Below, piece after piece: positions 1-11,487 of a DNA stretch of 64,000 bases. How positions within the stretch are numbered: position 1 is the first letter of the stretch; every line of letters begins with the position of its first letter. The translations under genes and the position numbers were made by a program. The notes beneath the pieces were generated by a model, which searched no databases, was not told the origin of the DNA, and was given only the letters and a program-made list of their open reading frames with translations. The stretch is from Cinclus cinclus (lineage: Eukaryota; Chordata; Aves; Passeriformes; Cinclidae): the NCBI RefSeq assembly GCF_963662255.1, contig NC_085055.1, positions 15,300,704 to 15,364,703 of the forward strand. The letters run 5' to 3'.

Positions 1-184
1 TTGGGTACTAAGTGTTTGGCATCATCTGTAAATAAAAAAATACTGTAAATATTGGAGGGGGGAAACTTACAAAATAATAGGTACAAGAATTTTATTGTTT
101 TTGTGCGTTCAAAAAAAGTGCTTTTCCATTCAGCATGCATTTTAATATGAATTTTCAATTTGTAAGCTTCAAGAGGGCAGAGAA

Positions 185-360
185 GTTGCTACATCCAGCT
201 TCACATGGAATGAGAGTCGACGGGAAGAGACATGCTCTGACTCATGGACACCACTTCCTGCAGCACCTGCACTTTCCCTTGAAAGGTCTCATCTCTGGCT
301 TGACCCTGCACAACTTGCTAAATCTAAGACACTCACAGCCTGAGGTCATATGGCATTAGG
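185..360 (-). mobile_element. 5S-rRNA-derived SINE relic (AmnSINE1-like)
   Basis: Read on the minus strand, about 355 down to 255 follows 5S rRNA: a GCCATA start, then GCAGGGTC, GATGAGACC and GGTGCTGCAGG in the right order and roughly the right spacing. The part beyond (GAAGTGGTGTCC, GTCAGAGCATGTCTCTTCCC) resembles the body that follows the 5S head in ancient amniote SINEs. The copy is diverged, as expected for an element inserted before the amniote radiation. The alignment was made by eye, so the family name is tentative. Confidence 0.6.
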
Positions 361-2227
361 TCATAACACCAAGACATGATCTGCCTGAGCTGTTGTTCTC
401 TTGGTATTTTCTCTGCACATACTTTGGCTAAAGGAAGCTGATTAATAAGAACTTGCCCGTCAAATCTTCATTTCATTTTCCACAATGAACGGCAGATTTT
501 GAGTTGGCTGAGCCTTTGAAAATACATCCCTCATGAGTACTGTTCATTTTTTCCTAACTAGTAGAAGGGGGAAATAATCACCTCCTAATTCAATGCAACA
601 TGGAAAAGAAGAAAAGGAAGTTTCTAATAAGAAAAGAAAGATTGGCAGCACAATAACACAAAGACTTGCTGGGTATTGAATCGAGGCCATTGTAATTACA
701 TGCTGGACATATGGCAGATCTCTTAGGAAATTGTTCTCTCTAAGCAATCACAGCTAAAACCAGTTGAAGTCGGAAAGCTCTTCCAAAACCCAAATGCTAC
801 AGACATCTACATTGATTTATAGCAACACTGTTCTCTAGATTAAACAGTGACTTTCTGCCCAGATGTCCCCTCCCCCTCTGAACATCTGAAGACAGCAAAC
901 AGACCCTTTCCACCTTTTATTTTGCTAAAAGGAATCACAAGCTTTTCTGATACTCTCTCCCATGAGAGGTTCCTAAACAGAGCAGGTGATGTGTCCCTGT
1001 TCCACTTGGCTGTACAAACCACGGGCAACCAGAATTGCATTAGGTCTTGGCCAGGACCTCTCACAATAGTGTCCATCCTTGCCTGCTGCTGGGAATACCT
1101 CTCCTGATGACATGTAGAATCAACTTTATCTAAACATTATCTATTTTTATAAGATATTAAAAATAGGATGAAAAATGCATCAAAGTATTGAGTTTTAATT
1201 ATTTTTTATGTCTGAATAGCAAAAGACCTTTTAGAAAGCACAATGTGAAACTAGATTTGAAATGTCATACGTGTTTATTTTTAAAAAATGCAGATATGAA
1301 GCACAGTGAGTAAGATTTATTCTCTGTGCTAGTAAGATGTAGAATCAAAGCTCTATTTTCTCTCTCCTCCACACTCTTTGTGTGTTAGATGGTTAATTTA
1401 GGTTAACCTATTACAGTCTTGGAAGCTAAGTGAGTAATGCCCAGCACTAGCAAGGCTGCCCCGACTGTCTCTGAGCAGAGAATGGGACAGTTTAACAGGA
1501 ACACAAACTGAACTTCAATCATGACATTTTCCAGGTCAGGGATATATACACTGATGGAAAGCATGAACAGACACTTAAGGAACTTCCACAGTTAAAACCT
1601 GTGCTCTCAGAAGCATCAACAAGCTTTTCATCAACTTGGGTGCAGGACAGGAGGAAGTATACACATTATTTTTAAACACCACACTTCATGTTGATAGATT
1701 GAGAGACATTAACAGAATCTAGTTATAAGGGCTTTAGACTCTAAAAAGGGACTAAACTCCAAGTTACCCTTAAGTGAGATATTGCAGGAGAACCAAGAAA
1801 AGCATCAGATTACCACTGCCTTAATTTTTTTAAGGAAGAGCTAATTTAATAAAACATACAACATATAAAAAGTAATTCATCAACCTGGACATAATCCCCA
1901 CAGAGCTCCTGATTCCAAAAGTCTGTGATTTATAAACATGAACTGGATGTGTCAGCTGTTCCTGAGAAGAATCTTTATTTTTTTAGTTAATACTTGGCAT
2001 GGTCCTATTTTCCCATAAAATATTTAAAACATAACATTATTTAATCACCAGTGCAAAGGCACAGTACAGTGGACTTTTAAAGGAAATTACAGTTATTTTA
2101 TTTTCATATTTTCTTAAAAACGAGTAAAAATTAAATATTTCTGAATAATTCACTGTCTGTATGTATACTATAGTGAAGTTTTTCAGTTTTAAAAGGAACT
2201 TTACACCCAGAGGAATACACAAAATAC

Positions 2228-2370
2228 AAGTTTTGATTACAGTTGGTTAGAGCATGGTGCTAGGAACACCAAGGCTGTGGGTTCAATCCCCATATGAGCC
2301 ATTCACTTAAGAACTGAAATTAATGATCCTTGTGGGTACCTTTCAACTCAAAATATTCTGCGATCTGATT
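2228..2370 (+). mobile_element. tRNA-Ile-headed SINE with CR1 tail (TguSINE1-like)
   Basis: Bases 2238-2301 closely follow tRNA-Ile(AAU): GTTGGTTAGAGC, GGTGCTA, ACACCAAGG, a B-box-like GGTTCAATCC at 2280-2289 and a GAGCCA end. The A-box side is decayed. Directly after comes TGATCCTTGTGGGTACC, TTTCAACTC, then AATATTCTGCGATCTGAT, which is the 3' end of a CR1 LINE. A tRNA-Ile head fused to a CR1 tail is the structure of TguSINE1, a family described from zebra finch and restricted to passerine birds. The CR1 tail lets such SINEs use CR1 reverse transcriptase. It is not a functional tRNA gene, because the acceptor and D-arm pairing is lost. Confidence 0.75.
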
Positions 2371-2606
2371 TTCTAATGGGTTAAAAACCTTTATGTTGCA
2401 GCCCAAGTGTCTGGCTTTAAAGCACAGACAAAGTTTTGGTAGGAAGAGGATTCTCAATCCTGAGCTAAAAATAACCTCAGTGCACTTGTCAGGTGAAATA
2501 CAGAGCATGAGATTTCACATCCTTTCTAACACCTCTTAGTATCTGTGACTGTGGGACACTTTTCACCCATACAGTGATCCAACTTTTCCAAGAAGCTTAT
2601 TTCCTT

Positions 2607-2631
2607 AAAAAAAAAAAAAAAAAAAAAAAAA
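2607..2631. repeat. A25 homopolymer
   Basis: Twenty-five consecutive A residues. No retrocopy or LINE body ends here that I can recognise, so it is listed only as a simple repeat. Confidence 0.95.
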
Positions 2632-4504
2632 GGCTCAAGTCTTCGATTACACTACATCTTCCTTCTTCTGAGAAACCTAAGGCTATAATGGTTGCATGAA
2701 AATCAAGTATTAGCAACATCAGATATCTGCTTGAATGTTTACATTTTTAGTACATATATGTAATATCCTCCATCGAGTAAAAGTGCAATTAGTGTCCACC
2801 TTCTAAATTCCCATTTTCTGGGTCCCTGCAAGAAGACATTTATGCACACAAACTCTGAAGTATTTGCTCCAGAGCAGGACTAAACACATTATATGGCAAC
2901 AATAAATTCCACTCCAGGAGTGCAGCATAATCCAAGATAACCATGCACTGTTAAAAACACAGTGCAAGTCTGAAAAACAATGCATCCTGAATTTTGTCAA
3001 ATGAGCTCTAGAAGACAACAGGGACATTTTTCCAAGTGCTTCACTAAGGCAGGTTTCATTAAATACTCCAAAAATCAAGGCAACTAAAATCACTTACTGT
3101 ACTTCTGCATGGCATAAAATGAAAACAGAAGCCACAGCCTGAAACACCACACTACAAGATATGCCTAAAGCTACCTGATACCACATACCTTTGTAAAGCA
3201 TTTTTAATCACTGGTATGGGACACAAAATAGAGTCATCAATACAAAAGCATCTTCAAAAAGGAAATACAGTCTTTTACTAGATTTTTGGTGAAAACCTGT
3301 TTAAGAGTAATACAAAATTTTCCAAAAATACTACAGGGTCTTAAACAGGCAAGATCAGTTCATCTCACCTCACTTGAAAACTGGTGGCAGAAGACTGGTT
3401 GCAAACACTGACATCCCACAAAAACAGGGTACCAGGGACTGCAAACGTGTCCTTACTCAGGTTCTTCACTGCTAGCTATGCAATGGCTGCTTAAGACACT
3501 TTTAAGAACATGTCTCAATTCTAAATCTGGGGTGACAATTTGTATAACATCACTAAATTTAGATTTTGCCACTAATTTGTGCATTGCTAAACACAGTATA
3601 AATAACTTTCTGCAGATGGTGTTTTCTATACATGCAGAATTACACAGAACTGACATTGCCTCATTAAAACTACCATGCTCTCTCATGCAACACACATAAA
3701 ATGAGTCAGTGTCAAGTTTTAATTGCAGTAAAGCTTGGGCACCAAAATGTATTCTCCTTTTAAGAAACATGCTGTAAGGAATTCTTTCAGACTATGAACT
3801 TCAGCTTTCCAAAGTGAGGTCTGCTATTGCTAATACCTTCAGATCAAGGATTACATTACTGCACTTGTTTATTATTGTTCATTCAGAAGGTTTTCCCCTA
3901 CAAAACACACTATTAAAATACTAGCAAGCAGCGAAAATAACACAGTATTTGTTGTGCAAAGAAGCCAAAAGAGCATCTAGGCATCAGAGAGTTCCCAAGC
4001 TTCTACAGCATATTTAACTCAATGAGTTTTCAAACAGTTTTTGTTTTCTTAGAACAAATAAGTAGGTTTACAAAGGATTTTCACACTGTTTCAAGACATG
4101 TCTTTTATTGCAACTGTTACTTCCACTCATTTTACAGATAGGCTCTTACGGATCCATCTTTATGATTGGATTAATCTTGCAATGAACTCTTCATATAGTC
4201 CCCAGGAAGAAGGTCATAATCCTCTGTTTACTGACACTTTTGCCAGTTAAATGAACATTCAAAATTACCATACCATCACAGGCTCAATCCATAATGCATA
4301 AATGGGACAATAAAACTGCTTTCAACATAAGTCTCAAAACATTTTGTTTTTTAAGTGGAAAACTTTCATCAAGTTCAAGCACTGAACTCACTGAATGTTG
4401 CATAGTTAGTCCAGTGTTGACAAAACCTTACAACAAAAGACAAGAAGCAGAATAGTATCAAAAAATAAGCCAGCTTCAATAATATTTAGCAATCAAATTC
4501 TCAT

Positions 4505-4572
4505 GTACTCCTAGGAAGCAGGTCATAGTCCTTCTTCCTAGGGAGTACTATGACCTGCTTCCTAGGGAATAC
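4505..4572. repeat. Perfect 20-bp inverted repeat (hairpin)
   Basis: Bases 4510-4529 and 4547-4566 are exact reverse complements separated by 17 bases. Pairing continues imperfectly outward to 4505/4572, giving a stem of about 25 bp. A related but diverged copy of one arm (AGGAAGAAGGTCATAATCC) lies at about 4204-4222. The hairpin sits inside RASA2 intron 1, directly before a CR1 fragment. Confidence 0.9.
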
Positions 4573-4589
4573 TTAAAGTGTTGGTTGCT

Positions 4590-4970
4590 AGAGATTACCA
4601 AAGAAAGATTAAGAAAGGTGGGGCTGCTCAGCCACCAGAAGGTTGTGTGAAGACAGAAGCCTTGCAGTATCTCATGGGGGAAGCCAGAGAGAGACTCTTC
4701 ATCAGGAACTACAGAGACAGGATGAGGAGTAATAGAACAAACTGAAAGAGTGGAAATTTAGTTAAAATATATGGAAGAAATTCTTTACTCTGAGGGTGGT
4801 GAGGCGCTGCCACAGGTTGCCCAGACAAGCTGTGGAAGCCCCATCCGCAGAAGTGTTCAAGACCAGGCTGGATGAGCTCTGAGAGGGTCTAGCAGGCAGC
4901 AGCATTGGAATGAGATGATACTTAGGGTCTTTTCCAAAACAAACCGTTTCATAACCCTTTGATTCTATGA
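4590..4970 (+). mobile_element. CR1 LINE 3' end fragment
   Basis: Sense-strand CR1 features are visible in order: GGGGCTGCTCAGCC near the start, TCTTTACTCTGAGGGTGGTGAGGCGCTG, CACAGGTTGCCCAGA, GCTGTGGAAGCCCCATCC and GTTCAAGACCAGGCTGGATG. It ends with the family hallmark TTTGATTCTATGA at about 4957-4969. As usual for CR1, the copy is truncated at its 5' end and has no poly(A) tail. The weak open frames in it are remnants only. Confidence 0.92.
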
Positions 4971-5339
4971 ATTCATGTTTTAACCCCAAACGTGACAGTA
5001 TGCCTTTTAAAAGGCTAGCTGGTCTGTATTGTTTGCTAATTGCTAACAGCAGCAGACCTCAGTGTGTGCTCAGCCTTACCTACCCAAGCACATCCTATGG
5101 CTCACACCTCGGAGTGAGAGCACCTCCAGCTCCACTCCAGGCCATCTCCTATTTTCATGACCCAGTCTTCTATTTACTGAAGACACAGTAAATACATCTA
5201 GGCTGCATGACGATATTTAAGTAAACACGACTCCACTCCTCCACCAAACCTAATCCTTCAACATGTTTTCACAACCGGTTCTCAACCCCAGCGCCATGCC
5301 CGATTCAACTCGTTTCGCTTCATTCTCAAAAAAAGTCGA

Positions 5340-6510
5340 TCGGCAGCGTGAGAAAGGAAACAACCGGGCCGCGTCCGAGCGCTATGAATGTACTCCGATA
5401 CCCCTCAGGAAGCCGCCGCACATCCTGTTTCTCCCATTCGCTTTGAAGTGCTCCCCAGCAGCACCGCACTATCTGTGCGCTCCCCGAGCCCTCCTCCCAG
5501 CCCATCCGCCGGCTCCCCGCGTTACCGAGGCTATCCGTACTGCCAGTCAGCACTTCCCAATCACCAAAATAAGGCCACCGGCCTCCCCCTCCGCCTCCGC
5601 CCGCTCGCACACACGCTGCACAGAGGCACGGGAGTACTGGTGACCGCTTCCAGAACAGCCCTTCACCACCAACTTCCTGCACATCGCCAATTTCGCAATT
5701 TCAGCCTGACAAACAGATTCTGATGCCCGAGGTCCGGGCGGGAGGGGGCATTTCTGTTCGCCCGCTGACTCCAGGGATCCCTCGGAGCCACGGATGCTCC
5801 CCCGGCACTCCGGGCCTCCCGCGGCCCCGCCGCGTCCATGCCATCCATCCATTCACCCGCTCCACTCACCCACCCATCCGGCCCCACTCCCGCCCGGGGC
5901 GCGCAGACCCCGGCCCAGCCCCGCACGTGTCGCCGCTGCCGCCACAAAGCCCCTCCGGGGGGGCCGGCGCGGCGCGGCCCGGTCCGACCCGCACCCAGCC
6001 CGCCGCGGCCGTGGCCCCTCCGCGCCCTCCCGCCCCCGCCCCGCCGCCTCCAGGGCCGCCGCGCCAGCGCCCGCCCGTCTCGCCGGGGGGAGGGAGCGGC
6101 AGCAGCGGGGCCGGGCCGGGAACCGGGGCAGGAGCGACACCTGAGCGCGGCGGCCCCGAGCGCTCGGCCCCACCGCAGCGCCGCACTTACAGATCTTCCC
6201 CCGCAGGTTCTGCAGCACCCGCACCTCGTCGCCGCCGTCTCCCGCCGCCATCGCGCCAACACCGCCACCGCCTGCGCAGTGCAGCGCCGCGGAGGCAGGG
6301 AGGGAAAGAGGGAGGGAAGGAGCGGCCCGGCCCCGCCGCCCGCCCCGCCCCCGCCGCCCGCGGGCACCGCCGGCCGGGCCGGGCGGGGGGCGCGGCCCCT
6401 GCGCTGGGGCGGCCTCGCTGCGCTGCGAGGCGGCTCCGCCCGCGGCCCGCCGGTCTCGGGCTCCGCTGCGCCGGGGGAGCTCGGCCGGTCCCGGAGCTTG
6501 CCCTGACCGC
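5340..6510 (-). promoter_or_regulatory. RASA2: CpG island, RASA2 promoter and first exon
   Basis: Base composition changes sharply here to very GC-rich with abundant CpG. The densest part, about 5880-6510, surrounds the RASA2 start codon. There is no TATA box at a useful distance, so this looks like a dispersed CpG-island promoter firing on the minus strand, with a start site probably between about 6255 and 6350. Long overlapping open frames on both strands here, up to about 298 codons, arise because GC-rich DNA lacks stop codons. They are not annotated as genes. Confidence 0.85.
6191..6251 (-). CDS. RASA2: RASA2 first coding exon (Ras GTPase-activating protein 2, N-terminus)
   Basis: The exon starts at an ATG at 6251-6249 in a fair Kozak context (G at -3, G at +4) and encodes 20 codons plus one base. 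It stops at a donor reading T|GTAAGT (6190-6185). The peptide ends [12 protein letters not shown], and the split codon TG[C/T] would give the next Cys. This matches the human RASA2 segment EVRVLQSLRGKIC, including the exon end. RASA2 (GAP1m) has two C2 domains, a RasGAP domain and a PH/Btk region, and speeds GTP hydrolysis on Ras at membranes. This exon supplies only the first strand of C2A. The leader before EVRVL is 8 residues, much shorter than the Ala-rich human leader. ZBTB38 lies upstream in the same orientation, as in human. Confidence 0.88.
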
Positions 6511-6524
6511 CCCTTCCCCTGCTC

Positions 6525-6775
6525 TGTAGTGAGGAAGACAGGACATAGCCTTAAGCTGCACCAGGAGAGGTTTAGGTTAGACATTAGGATGAAATTCTTC
6601 ACAGAAGGGGTGATTAAACAGTGGAATGGGCTGCTCAGGGAGGTGGTGGAGTCACCGTCCCTGGGGGTGTTTAAAGAAAGACTGGACGTGGCACTCACGG
6701 CCAAGGTCTGGTTGACGAGGTGGTGGTAGGTCTCACAGGTCTTTTCCAACCTACCTGGTTATGTGGATCTGTGCC
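6525..6775 (+). mobile_element. CR1 LINE 3' end fragment
   Basis: Sense-strand CR1 sequence: GCACCAGGAGAGGTTTAGGT, GACATTAGGATGAAATTCTT, ACAGTGGAATGGGCTGCTCA, GGAGGTGGTGGAGTCACCGT, then GGTCTTTTCCAACC and a degenerate tail around ATGTGGATCTGTG. Its small open frame (6529-6729) encodes typical CR1 C-terminal peptides such as WNGLL and [11 protein letters not shown]. It lies just upstream of the RASA2 promoter, at the edge of the CpG island. Confidence 0.88.
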
Positions 6776-8100
6776 CCCCCCGGTGGGGCAGAGGGCTCGG
6801 CAGAACACAGAACGCTGTGTTCTTGATGCTGAGGTTGGTCACATTTAATGGCAGGCGGGCACATTAAATGGAACGATGGCAGGTCCGGCCAATTTGGTCT
6901 GTGGTGTGCCAAGCGCCTCTCCCTGTGCGAAGCACGGCACTGGCTCCCTTGGATCTCCTCCGCTGTCACTAGTTCAGTTTCAGCTGCTCGGCCGTGTGAG
7001 AAGTGCCATGAAACAAGTAGGAAACGGCTCGGGCCCAGCCCTGCCCCAGGAGCGGGGGTCGCGCTGCCTGCGGAACGCCACAGGCAATGCTTCCCTCGGT
7101 AGCCACAGGGCACCCAGAGGTGTTTGCAGGCTGCAGTGGCTCGCCTTCACCAAGAAATGAAGGGCCTTTGCATCACGTATTCTACCATGGATTCTTGAAG
7201 ACACTGATACTAATGTGAAACTCTGGAATCTGGCTTACGCCCGGACTTCACCCCGGTCCTGCATTGGTGGTGGGGCCCTGTCTTGGGCCTGCACAATCCA
7301 CCCAGCCACTGGCTGCAGGTGACACATCTGCATCTGTGTCACTGCAACTCAAACTGAGGGTACATCTGTTCCCAGACCCTGTGGGCACAGAGTCTGGTGC
7401 AAGCCTTGGGTGACTGACCTATCCTAAAACACAGCTAGTTCGGCTGGCTAAAGCCTTTTCAGGAAGCAGTGTAGGACTAGGGTTCTTCACTCTACACACA
7501 AAGGCCCTCTTCAGTCTGTCCTGCTGTTAAATGGAAGTTTGGAAAGTTGAAGGCCAGCACATTATTTTCTCTACCTTTAGTCCCTGGTGTGGTGCTCTGG
7601 CCATTTTTTATTTCTCCTGCATAAATCTTGTCATCACTATGATGTGATACGGAGCCATACAAGCTGTTACCATTTCTTGATGGCTTTGCCAGCATCCAAC
7701 TTCTCCCCCACTGCTTGTTCAGCAGTGGTGACATTCCTTCCTCCTCTTGCACTCTTAAGTTCTGGCTGGGGAAGGACAGATGTGTGTTTCAAAGCAAGCA
7801 GAGTACTGGTGGGGTATAAACTACTTCCTCACACCAGTAACAGGTGGATTTGTGTGAATACAAAACTAAACCTGATGAAGACATGAGTCTGCATAAGCTG
7901 AATTTTAACCTGTTGGAAATGAGAGGTTCCTCTACAGCACAAATTGAGGATTTCATTATCTACAGCTGGCTGTCTAGGCTGGCTGCCCTGTCTGGCTGGT
8001 GAACTGAGGTTCACCTGGGCAGAGTCAGAGCTTTGATCTGGGAAAGCAGCAGGGCAGCACCCTGAGAACTGAGATGTGTGCTTCAACTGTGCATTGCCAC
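6776..8100. other. RASA2-ZBTB38 spacer, no gene seen
   Basis: Moderately GC-rich spacer between the CR1 fragment at the RASA2 promoter and the AT-rich DNA below ZBTB38. CpGs persist to about 7260, so this may still be part of the upstream RASA2 regulatory region. Open frames here (for example 6751-7113 on minus, 7587-7886 on plus) match nothing I know. Confidence 0.5.
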
Positions 8101-11100
8101 ACTTTGGAAGGTGGAGTGACTCTACTGCCTCCATATTCTCTCAAACGTTATGACTACAGCTGGGGTTTACTGTTTTAACTTAGCATCAGCTTTCTTTAAA
8201 GCATTGACCTGCATTATCAATTCAAGTTTTGCCACTGTCTGATTCCTGACACAATTTTATTTTAAAAGAAGTTATACTTTAGTCTAACATTCAATATTCA
8301 GAATATTGTTTCAATTATGTAACATTCATTTTTGGCCTCTTAAAGTTACATTTTAGGAGTGTCTGTATGAGAGGTAGGTCTGCACAGCTAAGGACATGGT
8401 TAAAACAAATACTGGTGTGTCGAGTTGCAAACTTACAGGAAAGATTTCTTCATTTAACAATGGGGATGGTACCATGGGGAATCTTTGCTTCTTGTGAGAG
8501 AACCTCACAGCCAAGGTGCTGAACTGTCAGTGACAGCTGCAGTGTTAAGGAAGTTTAGAACAAATAATAGTAATGATAGCACATAGGGGCTTACTTCAAA
8601 TGCTTCTGCCTGTTGTTCATCTGCCATACAGTCTCATTCCACAGAAGACAGAAATATCATTTACTACATTTGTTCTAACTTTGGGAGTATCATAAATGAG
8701 GACTAACATTATGTTTAGATGTACAAACTTCATGACAATCTACTTGTCTTTCAATTAGCATTTCAAATAGAGAAAAAAATATTACAATTATCAGACTTCT
8801 TTTTTTTAGTTATATATGTCTCCTGACAACCATCCCAAAATGATGTGCATAATTTAGCTTAAGTTTGTGTTTTAATGCAGGTTACAGACGAGTGACACCT
8901 AGCTGAAGGGGGAAGTACTTTGAATATGCGTGGTCTTCTATTTTGTATGTATCTCCATATTTTCATATGTAATTAAATATTTGCATTATGATTCTGTTCT
9001 GTGTTGCATTCACCCTGTATGATGCCAGGAGATAACATTACTTCCTTTGAGCTCTGGCATGTTGTCCATTCATTCTTCTCACCTTAATGAAGGAACTACT
9101 CGGTAACTGTGTTGCTTAATCTTCCACTGAAACAACTATTTTATCTGTGGATCATATAGATTATATAAGTTATTAAAACAATTTAAAAAACTGAGAGACT
9201 TAGAGAAAAATAGGAACATGTTATTTTAATTAAGCAAAAAAGAGAGTTATAATCACTCTTTCTAAAAATAAAATTAGACTCTTTATCAATCCTTAACATC
9301 TGCATTTAATATTTTCTTCTAAACAAAAATACAGATGCAATTATGTAGCAAGTTACAGTCTTTGACAACGTATTTACCTTCTCTTACACTTACTTTAATT
9401 CTAATTTGGTCATTAATATTTGATTCATTACTGCAACATGTTACTTGTAGTAAAAGTGCCACAATTGAACTATAAACATGACATTGCCATCTTAAAACTG
9501 CTTTGCTATAAACTGTAGAGAATATACAGAGTCGTCGTGTTACAAAGTCGTTGTGTTATCAAAATATACAAACCCCCCCCAAACCTAACACAAGCTAACA
9601 ATATTCTTCTTATGAACTATACAGTTATATAAAATATTTGTAAAATTATCTTTGTATTTATAAATATTCTACCTTATTTGCTTTGGTCTATATTTATCAC
9701 CATACAAGTCCACTTAGAAGATACCTTTGTGTACTTTCTTTGAAACATCATTACACTTTCCTGTGTTTATTACTCTATTATCCTTATTTAAATGGAACCA
9801 AAGCTGCCATGAAACCAGAATTTCTCAAAGGGTTCATGACATTCACCAGTGATAGAATAAGTAAGTGGACTGTATTATTACTTCAATCAATACTGTATTA
9901 TAATTTCAACTGCAGTTTTATTGTACCCAAGCTATAGTTTCTTTGAAAATATTCAAGAAGACAAAGTTAAGTAACAAACTGTGAACCATCATGGAGAATG
10001 AAGTCGAGAATCACTAACCATTGTCATGAGTTAATTTTGTATCACTTCACAGGGATGAAAATACATGACTATTGGGAATGCAGATATGGTACAACAGAAC
10101 CCTATCCTATAAAATGCAACTTGCAGACATATGCCCGCTTGAACTTTTTAAAGCATCTCAGTTAAAATGAATCACACTTCCACAAAATGGTATTAACTGG
10201 GATATTTTGGTGCTGTCTTTCAGAAGCCTGTTCTCCCAGTTCATAGTGAACTGTGCAGCTGCAAGGCTCACCATAACAGTTTGGTGTGGCAGGATGAGGG
10301 AGGCAGGAAGGCTGACGCTCCTTCCTCCAGCAGCCTGCTCCCAGCCTGTCTCTGCTGTGGCCACAGAACACTGCTGGAATGGTTGGTGGGATCACTGAGC
10401 AGGGACACCTGAAGATTAAATGTTGCATTTAAGGGCACAGAGATGACAGGGAATCCCACAAACTGGCCCTGTACCTGTTTATGGACAGGGACAGCCTCAG
10501 GGATATATATGGAAGCAAGAATTTTATTTACCTACTCCTCTCAAAATCAAAATATCTATAGGGCCTTGCTCTATTGTTTGAGTCCAGGCATTATTCCAGG
10601 ATGAGGAGAAAAACCCTGTCTACATGTTCTCCTATTGAGAAGAACTGTATTTCTAAAAGACAAGAGCTGCAGACCCACCAGGAGGTGGACATTTCTATAC
10701 AGGATTTCTGTTTCATGACAACAATTTTATTTAGACTAATGCACCTGAAGAGGTCACTAGGCCACTGACATGGGGATTTATGCAGTTTGGAAGACTGGCT
10801 CTAGCAAGTCCCACTGAACCTTTATTAAATGTCTGAGAAATATATAAATCTGGAATACTTTTTACACAAGCACTCCAACTTACAGTTATTATGGTAACTA
10901 TGAAACTGAATATGGAAAGGAAAAGAGTAGTTTAAACTCCTGAATATGTATTGTAAAGGCTGAGTTACAGAAAAGCGTGGCGGAAGTCAAATGTACTTCA
11001 GCACACCCAAGCACATGAAACAATTCCCACCTTCACTTAGGAATACACAAGATTACAATTATTTCCTTTATAAACGCATTACTTTTGTTAAAAAAATGCA

Positions 11101-11487
11101 GTATGTGGTTTCTGCAGCAAAAATTCCTTCTACAGAATACACCATGAACCTACTTACTTCTTTTGCTTAGAACAATTCTGACTCAAAACCAGAACTGCAA
11201 AACAGTTCAGTGCCTAGTTTCTTGTGATGTTAAGTAGAAGGGTTTGGGTTGGTCATTTTTCTTTCTCTCTATGCTAGATTTTTTTGTGGCAAAAGTATTT
11301 TGGGTGTTCCAAATTTGTATTATTGCAAATACTAGTTTTTTTGTGATTTTTTTTTTTCCTTTTGCATATATTGACACACACTTAGATGAAGAAATTTGAC
11401 CTTACTGATACATTTCCCCATTCAATACATCTTTATCTTCTCCAATATATAGTTTTGGCTTTTTCTTCTCTTTTGCACAATTCTCAC
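8101..11487 (-). other. ZBTB38: Probable ZBTB38 3' UTR
   Basis: This AT-rich block follows the ZBTB38 stop codon. Mammalian ZBTB38 mRNAs carry long 3' UTRs, so much of it is probably transcribed. Minus-strand AATAAA poly(A) signals, seen as TTTATT on the plus strand, occur at 10821-10826, 10726-10731, 10523-10528, 9766-9771 and 8256-8261, with another further out at 7607-7612. Sequence alone does not show which is used. No second gene is visible here. Confidence 0.55.

Larger units (their letters stand above)
1..6190 (-). other. RASA2: RASA2 intron 1 (5' part)
   Basis: This stretch lies directly downstream, on the minus strand, of the RASA2 exon 1 donor at 6190-6185, so it is the beginning of intron 1. 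I looked for RASA2 exon 2, which encodes the rest of the first C2 domain, in the minus-strand translations and did not find it. The intron must therefore run off the left edge, as expected for a gene whose first intron is long in other vertebrates. Several open frames of 60-105 codons occur, but none resembles a known protein. Contents supported separately are two SINE relics, an A25 tract, a hairpin and a CR1 end. About 600-2200 and 2650-4200 are otherwise unremarkable AT-rich DNA. Confidence 0.8.

Noticed and set aside
2238..2301. Functional tRNA-Ile gene
   Set aside because: The tRNA-like segment has a decayed 5' half and continues into a CR1 tail, so it is a SINE head.
3453..3770. 105-codon minus-strand frame in RASA2 intron 1
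   Set aside because: No match to RASA2 exons or any family I know, and no splice sites around it.
5663..6749. Several open frames of 100-298 codons on both strands over the RASA2 island
   Set aside because: GC-rich DNA with few stop codons. Only the short RASA2 exon inside the 298-codon frame matches a known protein and ends at a donor.
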